Below are positions 6,642 to 13,352 of a stretch of DNA of 13,352 nucleotides, piece by piece; the stretch's first letter is position 1, and each line of letters starts with the position of its first letter. The notes below the pieces were generated by a model. It worked only from the letters and a program-made list of their open reading frames with translations. It searched no databases and was not told where the DNA came from. Origin of the DNA: CAUZSM01 sp963582685 (GTDB taxonomy: Archaea > Thermoplasmatota > Poseidoniia > Poseidoniales > Thalassarchaeaceae); assembly GCA_963582685.1 (NCBI GenBank), contig CAUZSM010000042.1:1-13352 (forward strand), read 5' to 3'. The translations under genes and the position numbers were made by a program.

Positions 6642-8024
6642 ATGAGTGAAAAGGAATATCGAACAATAACGGACGTCAAGGGACCACTGGTCTTCCTGAA
6701 GGACACCGAACCGGTGGCCTTCGGCGAGATTGTCAGCCTCAGGTTGAGCGATGGTAGCATAAAGAACGGACAGGTACTCGACACCAGTCACGACACAGTT
6801 GTCGTGCAGGTGTTCGAAGGTACATCTGGTATTGACCTGCAGACCGGGGTGAAGTTCCTCGGAGACGTGTTCAAACTGCCTGTGAGCAAGGACCTCATCG
6901 GCCGTATCCTTTCGGGTTCTGGAAAACCTCGAGACGATGGGCCGGATATCGTTCCTGAATCCCACGCCGACATCATCGGTGCTGCGATTAACCCCTACAG
7001 TCGACAATCACCCGAGCAGTTCATTCAGACGGGAATTTCGGCTATTGATGCTTGCACCACGCTGGTCAGAGGCCAGAAGTTGCCGATTTTCTCGGCTTCA
7101 GGTTTGCCGCATAATGACATCGCGCTACAGATTGCTCGTCAGGCCAAACTCATCGACAGCGACGATGACTTCGTCGTCGTATTCTGTGCGATGGGAATCA
7201 CCGCTGAGGAGTACAATTTCTTCGTGCACGACCTTGAGCGCACCGGCGCTCTGGAGAATGCGGTATTGTTCGTCAATCTCGCCGACGACCCGGCGGTTGA
7301 GCGACTAATCACCCCGCGTCTGGCTCTGACCGCCGCAGAGTACCTCGCTTTCGAGCAAGGCTACCACGTGCTGGTCATCTACACTGACATGACGAACTAT
7401 TGTGAGTCGCTACGACAGATTGGCGCTGCCCGGGAAGAGGTTCCGGGACGACGTGGTTATCCAGGATACATGTACACTGACCTAGCCATGCTCTACGAGC
7501 GGGCTGGGATCGTCAAGGGGAAAGCCGGGTCAATCACCCAGTTCCCTATTCTGACCATGCCCGGTGACGATATCACCCACCCAATTCCGGACCTCTCCGG
7601 TTACATCACCGAGGGTCAAATCGTGATTTCCCGAGAGTTGCACCAGAAGGGTATCTTCCCTCCAATCAACGTGCTGCCTTCGCTGTCGCGCCTGATGAAC
7701 GCCGGAATCGGCCCCGAGCAGACGCGCGAGGACCACAAGTCGGTTTCCGACCAGTTGTACGCTGCCTACGCGCAGGGACGTGAACTGCGTGGTCTGGTCG
7801 CCATCGTCGGTGAGGATGCGCTCAACGATCGTGACCGACAGATGCTGAAATTCGCTGACATCTTTGAGGACCGATTCCTTCGACAGAGCAGGGACGAGGA
7901 CCGTTCGATTATCGAAACCCTCGACCTCGCTTGGGAATTGTTGGCTAACATCGACTCAAAGTATCTGGTCAGACTTGACCAGAAGTGGATTGACAAGTAC
8001 CACCCGACTGAGAAGAAGGAGTGA
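6642..8024 (+). CDS. atpB: A-type ATP synthase subunit B (non-catalytic nucleotide-binding)
   Basis: AtpB alternates with AtpA in the head and supplies the arginine of the interface catalytic sites. The product is 460 residues from ATG 6642, the standard length. It starts with the beta-barrel segment EYRTITDVKGPLVF and VVVQVFEGTSGIDL. The P-loop position reads SASGLPHND instead of GxxxxGKT, as is normal for B subunits, which do not catalyse. Other family blocks are VLVIYTDMTNYCESLRQI, REEVPGRRGYPGYMYTDLA, and VLPSLSRLMNAGIG, which carries the conserved SLSRLM arginine. No insertion or truncation is visible. The gap to atpD is 38 nt. Confidence 0.98.
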   Translation: MSEKEYRTITDVKGPLVFLKDTEPVAFGEIVSLRLSDGSIKNGQVLDTSHDTVVVQVFEGTSGIDLQTGVKFLGDVFKLPVSKDLIGRILSGSGKPRDDGPDIVPESHADIIGAAINPYSRQSPEQFIQTGISAIDACTTLVRGQKLPIFSASGLPHNDIALQIARQAKLIDSDDDFVVVFCAMGITAEEYNFFVHDLERTGALENAVLFVNLADDPAVERLITPRLALTAAEYLAFEQGYHVLVIYTDMTNYCESLRQIGAAREEVPGRRGYPGYMYTDLAMLYERAGIVKGKAGSITQFPILTMPGDDITHPIPDLSGYITEGQIVISRELHQKGIFPPINVLPSLSRLMNAGIGPEQTREDHKSVSDQLYAAYAQGRELRGLVAIVGEDALNDRDRQMLKFADIFEDRFLRQSRDEDRSIIETLDLAWELLANIDSKYLVRLDQKWIDKYHPTEKKE

Positions 8025-8062
8025 ATGAGATTCCCGTTACCGGCACAAAGAGGTGAGAAAAG

Positions 8063-8680
8063 ATGGCGCTAGACATCCAACCAACTCGCAGCGAGTTGAT
8101 CAACCTCAAGCGACGCATCAAGCAGACTGAGAACGGCTACAAACTACTGAAGATGAAGCGGGACGGTCTGTTCCATGAGTTCCGCTCGTTGCTCACCGAG
8201 ATGATTGAAGCGAAGGAAGGACTGGTGGTCATCTATCGTCAAGCGAAGCGGGCTATTTCGCTCGCCTCGGCAATCGAAGGTGGCCTGTCTGTGAAGAGCG
8301 CCGCCATAGCGGTTGCAGAACACCCGGAGGTCGAGGTTCGGCGGCACAACATCATGGGAGTCGTCGTACCGAAAGTCGAGGGCCACCACCTGTCACAAAC
8401 AATGGCTGAACGAGGGTTGGGACTTGTCGGCGGCTCGCCCTACATCGACGAGGCGGCTGACTCGTACGGCAGCCTCATCGTGAGTATCGTCAAGGCGGCG
8501 GAGATGGAATCCACGTTGAAGCGGCTGCTGGTCGAGATTGAATCGACCAAGCGCAGGGTCAACGCGCTTGAGTACAAGGTCCTCCCCGAAATGGAAGAAG
8601 CCCGGGAGTTCATCCAACTTCGCCTTGAGGAAGTCGAGAGAGAGGAGACTTTCCGACTCAAGCGATTCAAGAACAAGTGA
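8063..8680 (+). CDS. atpD: A-type ATP synthase subunit D (central rotor shaft)
   Basis: AtpD is the rotating central shaft inside the A3B3 head and is comparable in role to gamma of F-type enzymes. The 205-residue product has the diagnostic N-terminal helix PTRSELINLKRRIKQTENGY followed by KLLKMKRDGL. The C-terminal helix has RRVNALEYKVLPEMEEARE, and the protein ends in a basic tail (LKRFKNK). The two long helices form the antiparallel coiled coil. GAGGTGA at 8050-8056 precedes ATG 8063. It is the last ATP synthase gene here. Its stop codon overlaps the base of a strong hairpin, which suggests that the operon transcript ends or is processed at this point. Confidence 0.96.
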   Translation: MALDIQPTRSELINLKRRIKQTENGYKLLKMKRDGLFHEFRSLLTEMIEAKEGLVVIYRQAKRAISLASAIEGGLSVKSAAIAVAEHPEVEVRRHNIMGVVVPKVEGHHLSQTMAERGLGLVGGSPYIDEAADSYGSLIVSIVKAAEMESTLKRLLVEIESTKRRVNALEYKVLPEMEEAREFIQLRLEEVEREETFRLKRFKNK

Positions 8681-8701
8681 GCAGGGTCTACGACCCTGCT
8701 C
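8679..8701 (+). terminator. Perfect 10-bp hairpin at the end of the ATP synthase operon
   Basis: The arms GAGCAGGGTC (8679-8688) and GACCCTGCTC (8692-8701) pair perfectly around a 3-nt loop TAC. The left arm begins inside the atpD stop codon. No T-tract follows, so this is not a classical intrinsic archaeal terminator. A transcript 3'-end stabiliser, a processing site or a pause element is as likely as true termination. Confidence 0.55.
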
Positions 8702-8702
8702 T

Positions 8703-8716
8703 CCACATATCTGTGG
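8703..8716 (+). other. Second small hairpin / TATA-like patch before the pseudoprotease gene
   Basis: CCACA (8703-8707) and TGTGG (8712-8716) pair around TATC, directly after the larger hairpin. The same bases include ACATATC, whose centre is about 26 nt upstream of the TTG at 8734. This spacing would fit an archaeal TATA element for a leaderless transcript. Both readings are weak. The rest of the 53-nt gap shows no ribosome site. Confidence 0.25.
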
Positions 8717-8733
8717 CGTGGGTGTAATAGCGG

Positions 8734-11343
8734 TTGAGTAGTGGCTTAGTTGCCGGGGTGCACTGTTTGAGCGGAGCGGACGCAGATTCTCCGACGGTTG
8801 ATGATACAGTGAGTGATACCTCAGAACAGGAGCTGAAGCCACTTCGAATCGACCAGGAGTTGTGGCCCCCCCGCGAGATGCTTGGTCGTATCATTGACCG
8901 ATATTTCATCAGACATGATGAGGCTGCAGGTGCTGAACTTGCTTGGCACGTAGGTGTGCATGCCGACCAGAACGATGCTCATCAATCCCTTTTGGGATTG
9001 AACAAGCGGTTGTCCCATCTGTCGTGGGTTGCTATTCTGCAAGAGAGTGACCCCTACGTAGTGGTAATTCTGCCTGAGCCGCCTATGCAAAATGCTCTGT
9101 CATTTTGGCAACATGTTCTCGCATGGGGAGCATTCTTCCTTTTCACAATATTAGCAGGCTCTTCTTGGCTTGTTGTGCAGCGTTCAGGAACTCTGATGCT
9201 AGATTCAGCGAACCTGCTCGATTCTGTTATTTGGTTCGCTGCACCATTGACTGGTTCACTACTGATGGCCAGCGAATTACGTCGAATGGTTGGCAGTAAT
9301 CGTGGACTTGAAGTCGGACCTTTGATGCCGATTGGTATCCCATTCATCCTTACTCCCAGTGCACCGATTTGGCCCTTTGCAATCATTGCAAGCATGGGTA
9401 TGCGCAGAGAGGACCTGCTCCCGTTCAAACAGCGCGCGCACCTAGCGGCGGTGAGCCTAACAGCACCAATCACCATGATTGTGCTTGGAACTGCAATGTC
9501 CGTTGCCGGACTGTTGATGACGCCGACCAGTGTGCCGTCGTTATCCAGCATCCCGGCTTCAATCTCATTGAATCCAATCGCTAACCTTGTCGTATCCTTC
9601 TTGGTTCCAGCAGATGAAATCGCACTACGCTCAAACTGGTTGCATCCTCTTGGCTTGGCTGGCGTTGGCCTATCCATCCTCGGTTGGGTATTGCTTCTGC
9701 CGTTCCCGAGGATGCCGGGTGACCGCATTATCCATGCTCTTCTCGGACCAGAAAAGGCGTCCGAAAGCAGCACTCAGACCCTATTGTTCGTGCTTGTTCT
9801 ACTGATTACAATCTATGTGATACTCAATGGTTCATATTGGCCTTGGCTCATTATTGTGGTATTTTCCGCTTGGCGTCGTTTCTCAGAAGATGGACCGCAC
9901 GTAGCCCTCGTCCTAGATGAGACCAAGCAACTTCCAGACTCCACTCGAAACTCAGTTGGTATTGTGCTGGTGATGGCGATGCTATTGGCCTTCCCGGGAA
10001 TGATGCCTGTGCAGGCAGTCAGTGATTGGGATGAGGGGTTGGATACCTCCGATTGGCCCGATGAGTTCTCTCTTGTGGCCGGCGAGACCTCTCCAATCGT
10101 GCTACCTCTAGCACCGACTGGTGTAGTCCCCATCGATTTGACGATTAGAGTCGAGGTGACTAGGTCTATCTCTGGATTCAACTACGAAATCGATTGCCCC
10201 GGCGACGTCATCGAGACCTCAGCAGTCTTTGAGTGTCAGGTAGATGCAGTTGAGCGTCTCAACACAGACCCTCTGCTGCTTAACGTCGGTGCAGCAGCAT
10301 TCCCAGCGGGACAGATTCAATTTCATATTCTGGTTTACCAGCGTGGCGGCCTTCCCATTGTCTCTCACGATGTTCTAGTCACTCAGCAGGAAGGTGCGAT
10401 GCCTTTGGCTACCGGCTGGACATGGGATAGCAGGATGCTTGACCCGACCCTTTGCACCACCATACGCGGCGACGCCGAGTTTGGGATGAACCTCTCATTG
10501 GAGCATCCACTCTGGTCATTCGCTGGCTCAAGTCAGATTGCTGCCGGTGAGGAAACGGATGTCTGTATCACAGGTGTTCCCGGCTCACTTGTTGACCTGC
10601 CAAGCACCGCCACCCCCAATGGAATTGCTGGGAGTCATTGGTCTGCGAGCATTGGTCACGATGTTCTGGCACCAGATCTGTATGTAACAATGGATGATGG
10701 TGGCACATACGTCTGGCGGATGTTCATTGATGGGCTATTCCGCAACTACAGCGCAGGCACCTACTACGACGAGGTATTGTCCAGACACGCTGGCCGGACT
10801 TGGCTGTGGAGTGAGGATGGGGAAGTGCTTGATTGCCCGCTCGGTGATGAGCCAAGAGAGCCCGAGCGGGATGAGAATGGCTCATGGGTGATTGACCTCA
10901 CCGAGATGCCACAGGCTGTTGTGCCGATGGATTCTGAAAATGGCACTGCGATATGGCCTGACCACGGTTTGTTCATAATTTGCGAGGATTCTGCAAATGC
11001 GATACGACAATTTGGCCCAGCACCGGCGACTCTAGCCGTCAAGTCTTGGATTGATTTACTTCCGTTCATCAATACGACGTTGATTAGTCACGCGTCTGAA
11101 GACGTGGTGCTTGCCAAGCGATACCACGGCGATGTCGAGGCATCAATCGCTTGGAATCTCACTTCAAATCTGACGGTACCGGCCAACTCCACCTTATTGT
11201 TGGAGTTCGGTGAGGAAAGACCGGAAGTTCACCGAGTCGCTTGGGTGGAATCTGATGAAACCATATGGTATCTGCATCTAGCAGCATGGTGCATCGCGGA
11301 GGAAGGTTGTGAAAACCTAGCCCCCCACGGCGGTGATGAATGA
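8734..11343 (+). CDS. Inactive M50/EGY-type site-2 protease homologue with large C-terminal extracytoplasmic domain
   Basis: No named gene matches, but the membrane part follows the plan of archaeal and plant EGY-type M50 proteases. An N-domain (about 46-118; LNKRLSHLSWVAILQESDPY then VVVILPEPPM) comes first, then helices from about 126. The HExxH position reads SELRR (180-184). After it come an RREDLLPFKQRAHLA block, HPLGLAGVGLSILGW, and LLLPFPRMPGDRIIHALLG (320-338), where LDGG should stand. The closing YWPWLIIVVFSAWRR ... FPGMMPV segment is also typical. Both catalytic sites are lost, so peptidase activity is not expected. Residues about 430-869 form a beta-rich tail with no recognised domain. 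It has eight Cys and eight N-x-S/T sequons, pointing to an extracytoplasmic location. The start is uncertain: TTG 8734, GTG 8758 or GTG 8809, none with a clear Shine-Dalgarno; the first in-frame ATG (8878) would remove part of the N-domain. Function is unknown; a binding or chaperone-like role is inference. Confidence 0.8.
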   Translation: MSSGLVAGVHCLSGADADSPTVDDTVSDTSEQELKPLRIDQELWPPREMLGRIIDRYFIRHDEAAGAELAWHVGVHADQNDAHQSLLGLNKRLSHLSWVAILQESDPYVVVILPEPPMQNALSFWQHVLAWGAFFLFTILAGSSWLVVQRSGTLMLDSANLLDSVIWFAAPLTGSLLMASELRRMVGSNRGLEVGPLMPIGIPFILTPSAPIWPFAIIASMGMRREDLLPFKQRAHLAAVSLTAPITMIVLGTAMSVAGLLMTPTSVPSLSSIPASISLNPIANLVVSFLVPADEIALRSNWLHPLGLAGVGLSILGWVLLLPFPRMPGDRIIHALLGPEKASESSTQTLLFVLVLLITIYVILNGSYWPWLIIVVFSAWRRFSEDGPHVALVLDETKQLPDSTRNSVGIVLVMAMLLAFPGMMPVQAVSDWDEGLDTSDWPDEFSLVAGETSPIVLPLAPTGVVPIDLTIRVEVTRSISGFNYEIDCPGDVIETSAVFECQVDAVERLNTDPLLLNVGAAAFPAGQIQFHILVYQRGGLPIVSHDVLVTQQEGAMPLATGWTWDSRMLDPTLCTTIRGDAEFGMNLSLEHPLWSFAGSSQIAAGEETDVCITGVPGSLVDLPSTATPNGIAGSHWSASIGHDVLAPDLYVTMDDGGTYVWRMFIDGLFRNYSAGTYYDEVLSRHAGRTWLWSEDGEVLDCPLGDEPREPERDENGSWVIDLTEMPQAVVPMDSENGTAIWPDHGLFIICEDSANAIRQFGPAPATLAVKSWIDLLPFINTTLISHASEDVVLAKRYHGDVEASIAWNLTSNLTVPANSTLLLEFGEERPEVHRVAWVESDETIWYLHLAAWCIAEEGCENLAPHGGDE

Positions 11344-12305
11344 TGCGAGTCGCAGTTCTTGGAGTCGGTGCAGTAGGCAGCCTGATTGCCGCTCGGATGG
11401 CACAGGCAGGCTGTGAAATGCTGCTTTGTGCGCGTGGGGATGCTGCTCACGCATTGCAAGCGGTTGGGTTATTGTTGGAGAAGCCCGATGGGCGTACGGT
11501 TGCTTTGGCTCCCGACCGCTGGGCTGTTATCGATACAGGCGAAGGCAAGGTACCCAGCGAATGGTTGGGCTGGGCCGACTTTGCGATTCTATGTGGCAAG
11601 AGTTACCAGACACAGGAGTTGTGTCGAATAGCAGAGCAGGTGCTGGCAATCGATGGCCTTGCACTATCACTTTCCAATGGCCTTGGTCATATGGAGCGGC
11701 TCATCGGTCATGTGGGCAAGCATAGGGTGCTCGGGGCTTCGACCACACATGGTGTGATTAGCATCGGGCCTGGTGAGGTACGTTGGACATCTCCGGGCCG
11801 AATTGACATCGGCGCTCCCGAAGGGAGCGACCTTGAGCCAGTTGAGCCACGAGTTGACCGTCTGTTGTCGGCATTTGATGAAGGTGATTTGGAGCCGGGA
11901 TGGTCAGAGGAGATTGACAAGACCATCTGGGTCAAACTGCTGTTGAATGTCGCCATCAACCCAGTATGTGCCATCGCCGGTGTGCCAAATGGTGCGATGC
12001 TTGAGCAGCCTGAACTGTTTGAGGCAGGGCTTGCTGCGATGGAGGAAGCGGCGATGGTAGCAAGCGCTGAGGGCGTTGACATGAGCGATATTGACCTTGC
12101 TGCAGTGCTTGAAGATCTGTGTAAGCGGACTGCTGGCAACCGGGTATCGATGTTACAGGATTTGATGGCGGGCAGAATCACCGAAGTTGACAGCATATGT
12201 GGAGAAGTGATTCGCCGCGGCGAGGAGTTGGGCATCTCAACTCCGCGAAATCAGACTCTACTCGCATTGGTCAAAGGCATCGAAGTATCATCGAATTACG
12301 ACTGA
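11340..12305 (+). CDS. panE: 2-dehydropantoate 2-reductase (ketopantoate reductase)
   Basis: PanE reduces 2-dehydropantoate to (R)-pantoate with NAD(P)H, a step of coenzyme A biosynthesis, in the cytosol. The product is 321 residues from ATG 11340, or 320 from ATG 11343. Visible features are the Rossmann motif VLGVGAVGSLIA and a basic R32 after the second strand, fitting NADPH. The catalytic block WVKLLLNVAINP carries K199, N203 and N207, with the same 4-residue spacing as E. coli K176, N180, N184. In NRVSMLQDLMAGRITE, S270 and E282 are 12 apart, as are E. coli S244 and E256. All expected active-site residues are present. ATG 11340 overlaps the preceding stop codon (ATGA), and GGTG at 11332-11335 is a weak ribosome site, so translational coupling with the upstream gene is likely. 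It converges with nadB. Confidence 0.93.
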   Translation: MMRVAVLGVGAVGSLIAARMAQAGCEMLLCARGDAAHALQAVGLLLEKPDGRTVALAPDRWAVIDTGEGKVPSEWLGWADFAILCGKSYQTQELCRIAEQVLAIDGLALSLSNGLGHMERLIGHVGKHRVLGASTTHGVISIGPGEVRWTSPGRIDIGAPEGSDLEPVEPRVDRLLSAFDEGDLEPGWSEEIDKTIWVKLLLNVAINPVCAIAGVPNGAMLEQPELFEAGLAAMEEAAMVASAEGVDMSDIDLAAVLEDLCKRTAGNRVSMLQDLMAGRITEVDSICGEVIRRGEELGISTPRNQTLLALVKGIEVSSNYD

Positions 12306-12340
12306 TACCAACCCAGCGGCAGTCGGGCCAGTCTGGCAAT
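12306..12340. other. Convergent intergenic gap with a minor hairpin
   Basis: These 35 nt separate the panE and nadB stop codons. GCCA (12327-12330) and TGGC (12334-12337) pair around GTC. The stem is too short, and lacks a T-tract on either strand, to be called a terminator with confidence. Nothing else is seen. Confidence 0.25.
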
Positions 12341-13352
12341 TCACTCATGGTCGAGGTTGTAGTGCAGACCAATATTCTCTTGCCGCAGCAAAGCTGCATT
12401 TGTCACTAGACTAGCAACATGTACCATGTTGCGCAATTCGATGATCTCTTGACTTGGCAAACAACTTCGCCAAATACGGTCCACTTCATCAGTAAGATGA
12501 GCGAGTCTGCGCTGCGCTCTTTGCAATCTAGCATCCCGCTTGACTATCCCGACATCGTCAGTCATTGTCGCCTGCAAGGCGGCCCGGTCTGTGGACAGCG
12601 GCGCGTGTTCAAGCATATCTTGTAATCCCTCAGCGCGCCATGGCGGCAAGCCGGTTGCGGTATTCCCAGACGTTTGGGTGAGGTCACCAATGACCACTTC
12701 TGCACATTTCTGCGAGTAAACAACCGCCTCAATAAGTGAGTTGCTGGCGAGTCTATTTGCCCCATGAAGACCGGTTCTCGCAGCCTCACCAATTGCATAT
12801 AGACCGGAATATTGCAACTCATCACCACCCTCGGGTGCTTGTTGTGCCCGACCATGTTTGTCAACAGAAATTCCACCAACCATGTAATGGGCAGCAGGGG
12901 CGACAGGTAGTGGGTGTTCACCGAGTCTCAAACCATGCCTAGCGAGTCTTGCTGCGACAGTAGGGAACCTCTTACTCATTTCATCAGCATCGAGGTGCTC
13001 GGTTACCAACCAAACATAATTATCTCCGGCCCGCTTCATCTCGGCATCTGCAGCTCTAGCAACAATGTCTCTAGTTGCTAGGCTCCCGCGCGGGTCAGCA
13101 CTGAGCATGAATGAGAACTGTGCGGGGTCTGAGGTTGCATCATCGACAACCCTCCAGGCTGCTAAGTCCCGCTCCGACATCAGCACCGCACCGTGTCCGC
13201 GAACCGCCTCGGTAATCAGAAAAGGTCTCTCACCGGGCACGGCCAGAGCGGTCGGATGGAACTGCACAAACTCAAGGTCTCTGACCACCGCTCCTGCCCG
13301 TTGCGCCATCGCAATACCATCGCCTGTTGCTACATTTGGATTGGTAGTTTGT
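12341..13352 (-). CDS. nadB: L-aspartate oxidase (N-terminus beyond the window)
   Basis: NadB is an FAD enzyme that oxidises L-aspartate to iminoaspartate, the first step of de novo NAD synthesis; NadA uses the product. The frame is still open at the right edge. The first visible residues QTTNPNVATGDGIAMAQRAG are interior FAD-domain sequence, so the internal ATG at 13307-13309 is not the start. About 336 C-terminal residues are visible. They include FVQFHPTAL (the catalytic His equivalent to E. coli H244), FLITEAVRGHGAVL, RDIVARAADAEMKRAG (the Arg equivalent to R290), and PVAPAAHYMVGGI (His equivalent to H351). YAIGEAARTGLHGANRLASNSLIEAVV, given here in pieces as GEAARTGLHGANRLASNS, is the FAD-binding hallmark. 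The C-terminal helical domain ends with ALLRQENIGLHYNLDHE. No defect is visible. Its promoter lies outside. Confidence 0.95.
   Translation of the reverse strand, partial: QTTNPNVATGDGIAMAQRAGAVVRDLEFVQFHPTALAVPGERPFLITEAVRGHGAVLMSERDLAAWRVVDDATSDPAQFSFMLSADPRGSLATRDIVARAADAEMKRAGDNYVWLVTEHLDADEMSKRFPTVAARLARHGLRLGEHPLPVAPAAHYMVGGISVDKHGRAQQAPEGGDELQYSGLYAIGEAARTGLHGANRLASNSLIEAVVYSQKCAEVVIGDLTQTSGNTATGLPPWRAEGLQDMLEHAPLSTDRAALQATMTDDVGIVKRDARLQRAQRRLAHLTDEVDRIWRSCLPSQEIIELRNMVHVASLVTNAALLRQENIGLHYNLDHE

Noticed and set aside
7075..7110. Degenerate P-loop in AtpB suggesting an inactivated subunit
   Set aside because: SASGLPHND at this place is the normal B-subunit sequence; B subunits do not catalyse.
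9238..9733. Loss of the M50 catalytic motifs by frameshift or sequencing error
   Set aside because: The frame is continuous, with flanking family segments in register on both sides of SELRR and of MPGD. Substitutions explain the change better than indels.
9054..9773. A 239-codon open frame on the - strand opposite the pseudoprotease membrane domain
   Set aside because: Its translation is rich in R, S and P with no recognisable domain, and it lies wholly antisense to a conserved membrane region. It is a shadow of the + strand frame.
13307..13309. ATG on the - strand as the nadB start
   Set aside because: The frame stays open upstream and encodes TTNPNVATGDGIA, a conserved interior NadB segment, so the gene continues past the window edge.
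1..13352. tRNA genes, CRISPR arrays, insertion sequences or prophage genes
   Set aside because: No regularly spaced repeats, cloverleaf-like non-coding stretches, transposase motifs or terminal inverted repeats were seen. Coding density is nearly complete.

Overview
The window is archaeal, most likely from a planktonic Euryarchaeon or Thermoplasmatota member such as Marine Group II (Poseidoniales). The A-type ATP synthase operon with order (H)-I-K-E-C-F-A-B-D is euryarchaeal. The moderate GC content, the signal-peptide-like leader on the rotor subunit, and the EGY-type membrane protein downstream fit that group. The lineage is an inference; no rRNA or marker gene is present.

Positions 1-8680 hold an ATP synthase operon, all on the + strand. 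A 12-residue C-terminal scrap, probably subunit H, is followed by atpI (proton-path stator), atpK (rotor proteolipid), atpE (peripheral stalk), atpC and atpF (central stalk), atpA (catalytic), atpB (nucleotide-binding, non-catalytic) and atpD (central rotor shaft). Gaps are 13-46 nt, and nearly every start is preceded by a GGAG/GAGG-type Shine-Dalgarno. The products together form one membrane rotary ATP synthase. The operon ends at a perfect 10-bp hairpin that overlaps the atpD stop codon, with a second small hairpin just after it.

Positions 8734-11343 encode an 869-residue membrane protein that I read as a catalytically dead member of the M50 (site-2 protease, EGY-type) family. The scaffold is recognisable, but the HExxH site has become SELRR and the LDGG site has become MPGD. 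It carries a long C-terminal domain, predicted to be extracytoplasmic, with eight cysteines and eight N-glycosylation sequons. It overlaps by 4 nt the start of a ketopantoate reductase gene (panE, CoA biosynthesis). Converging on panE from the - strand is a truncated nadB (L-aspartate oxidase, NAD biosynthesis), whose N-terminus lies beyond the right edge.

There are no tRNA or rRNA genes, mobile elements or CRISPR arrays. Every stretch longer than 60 nt is coding. The most unusual item is the pseudoprotease. Secondary points are the enlarged membrane domain of AtpI, the leader and ion site of AtpK, and the hendecad repeat in AtpE.
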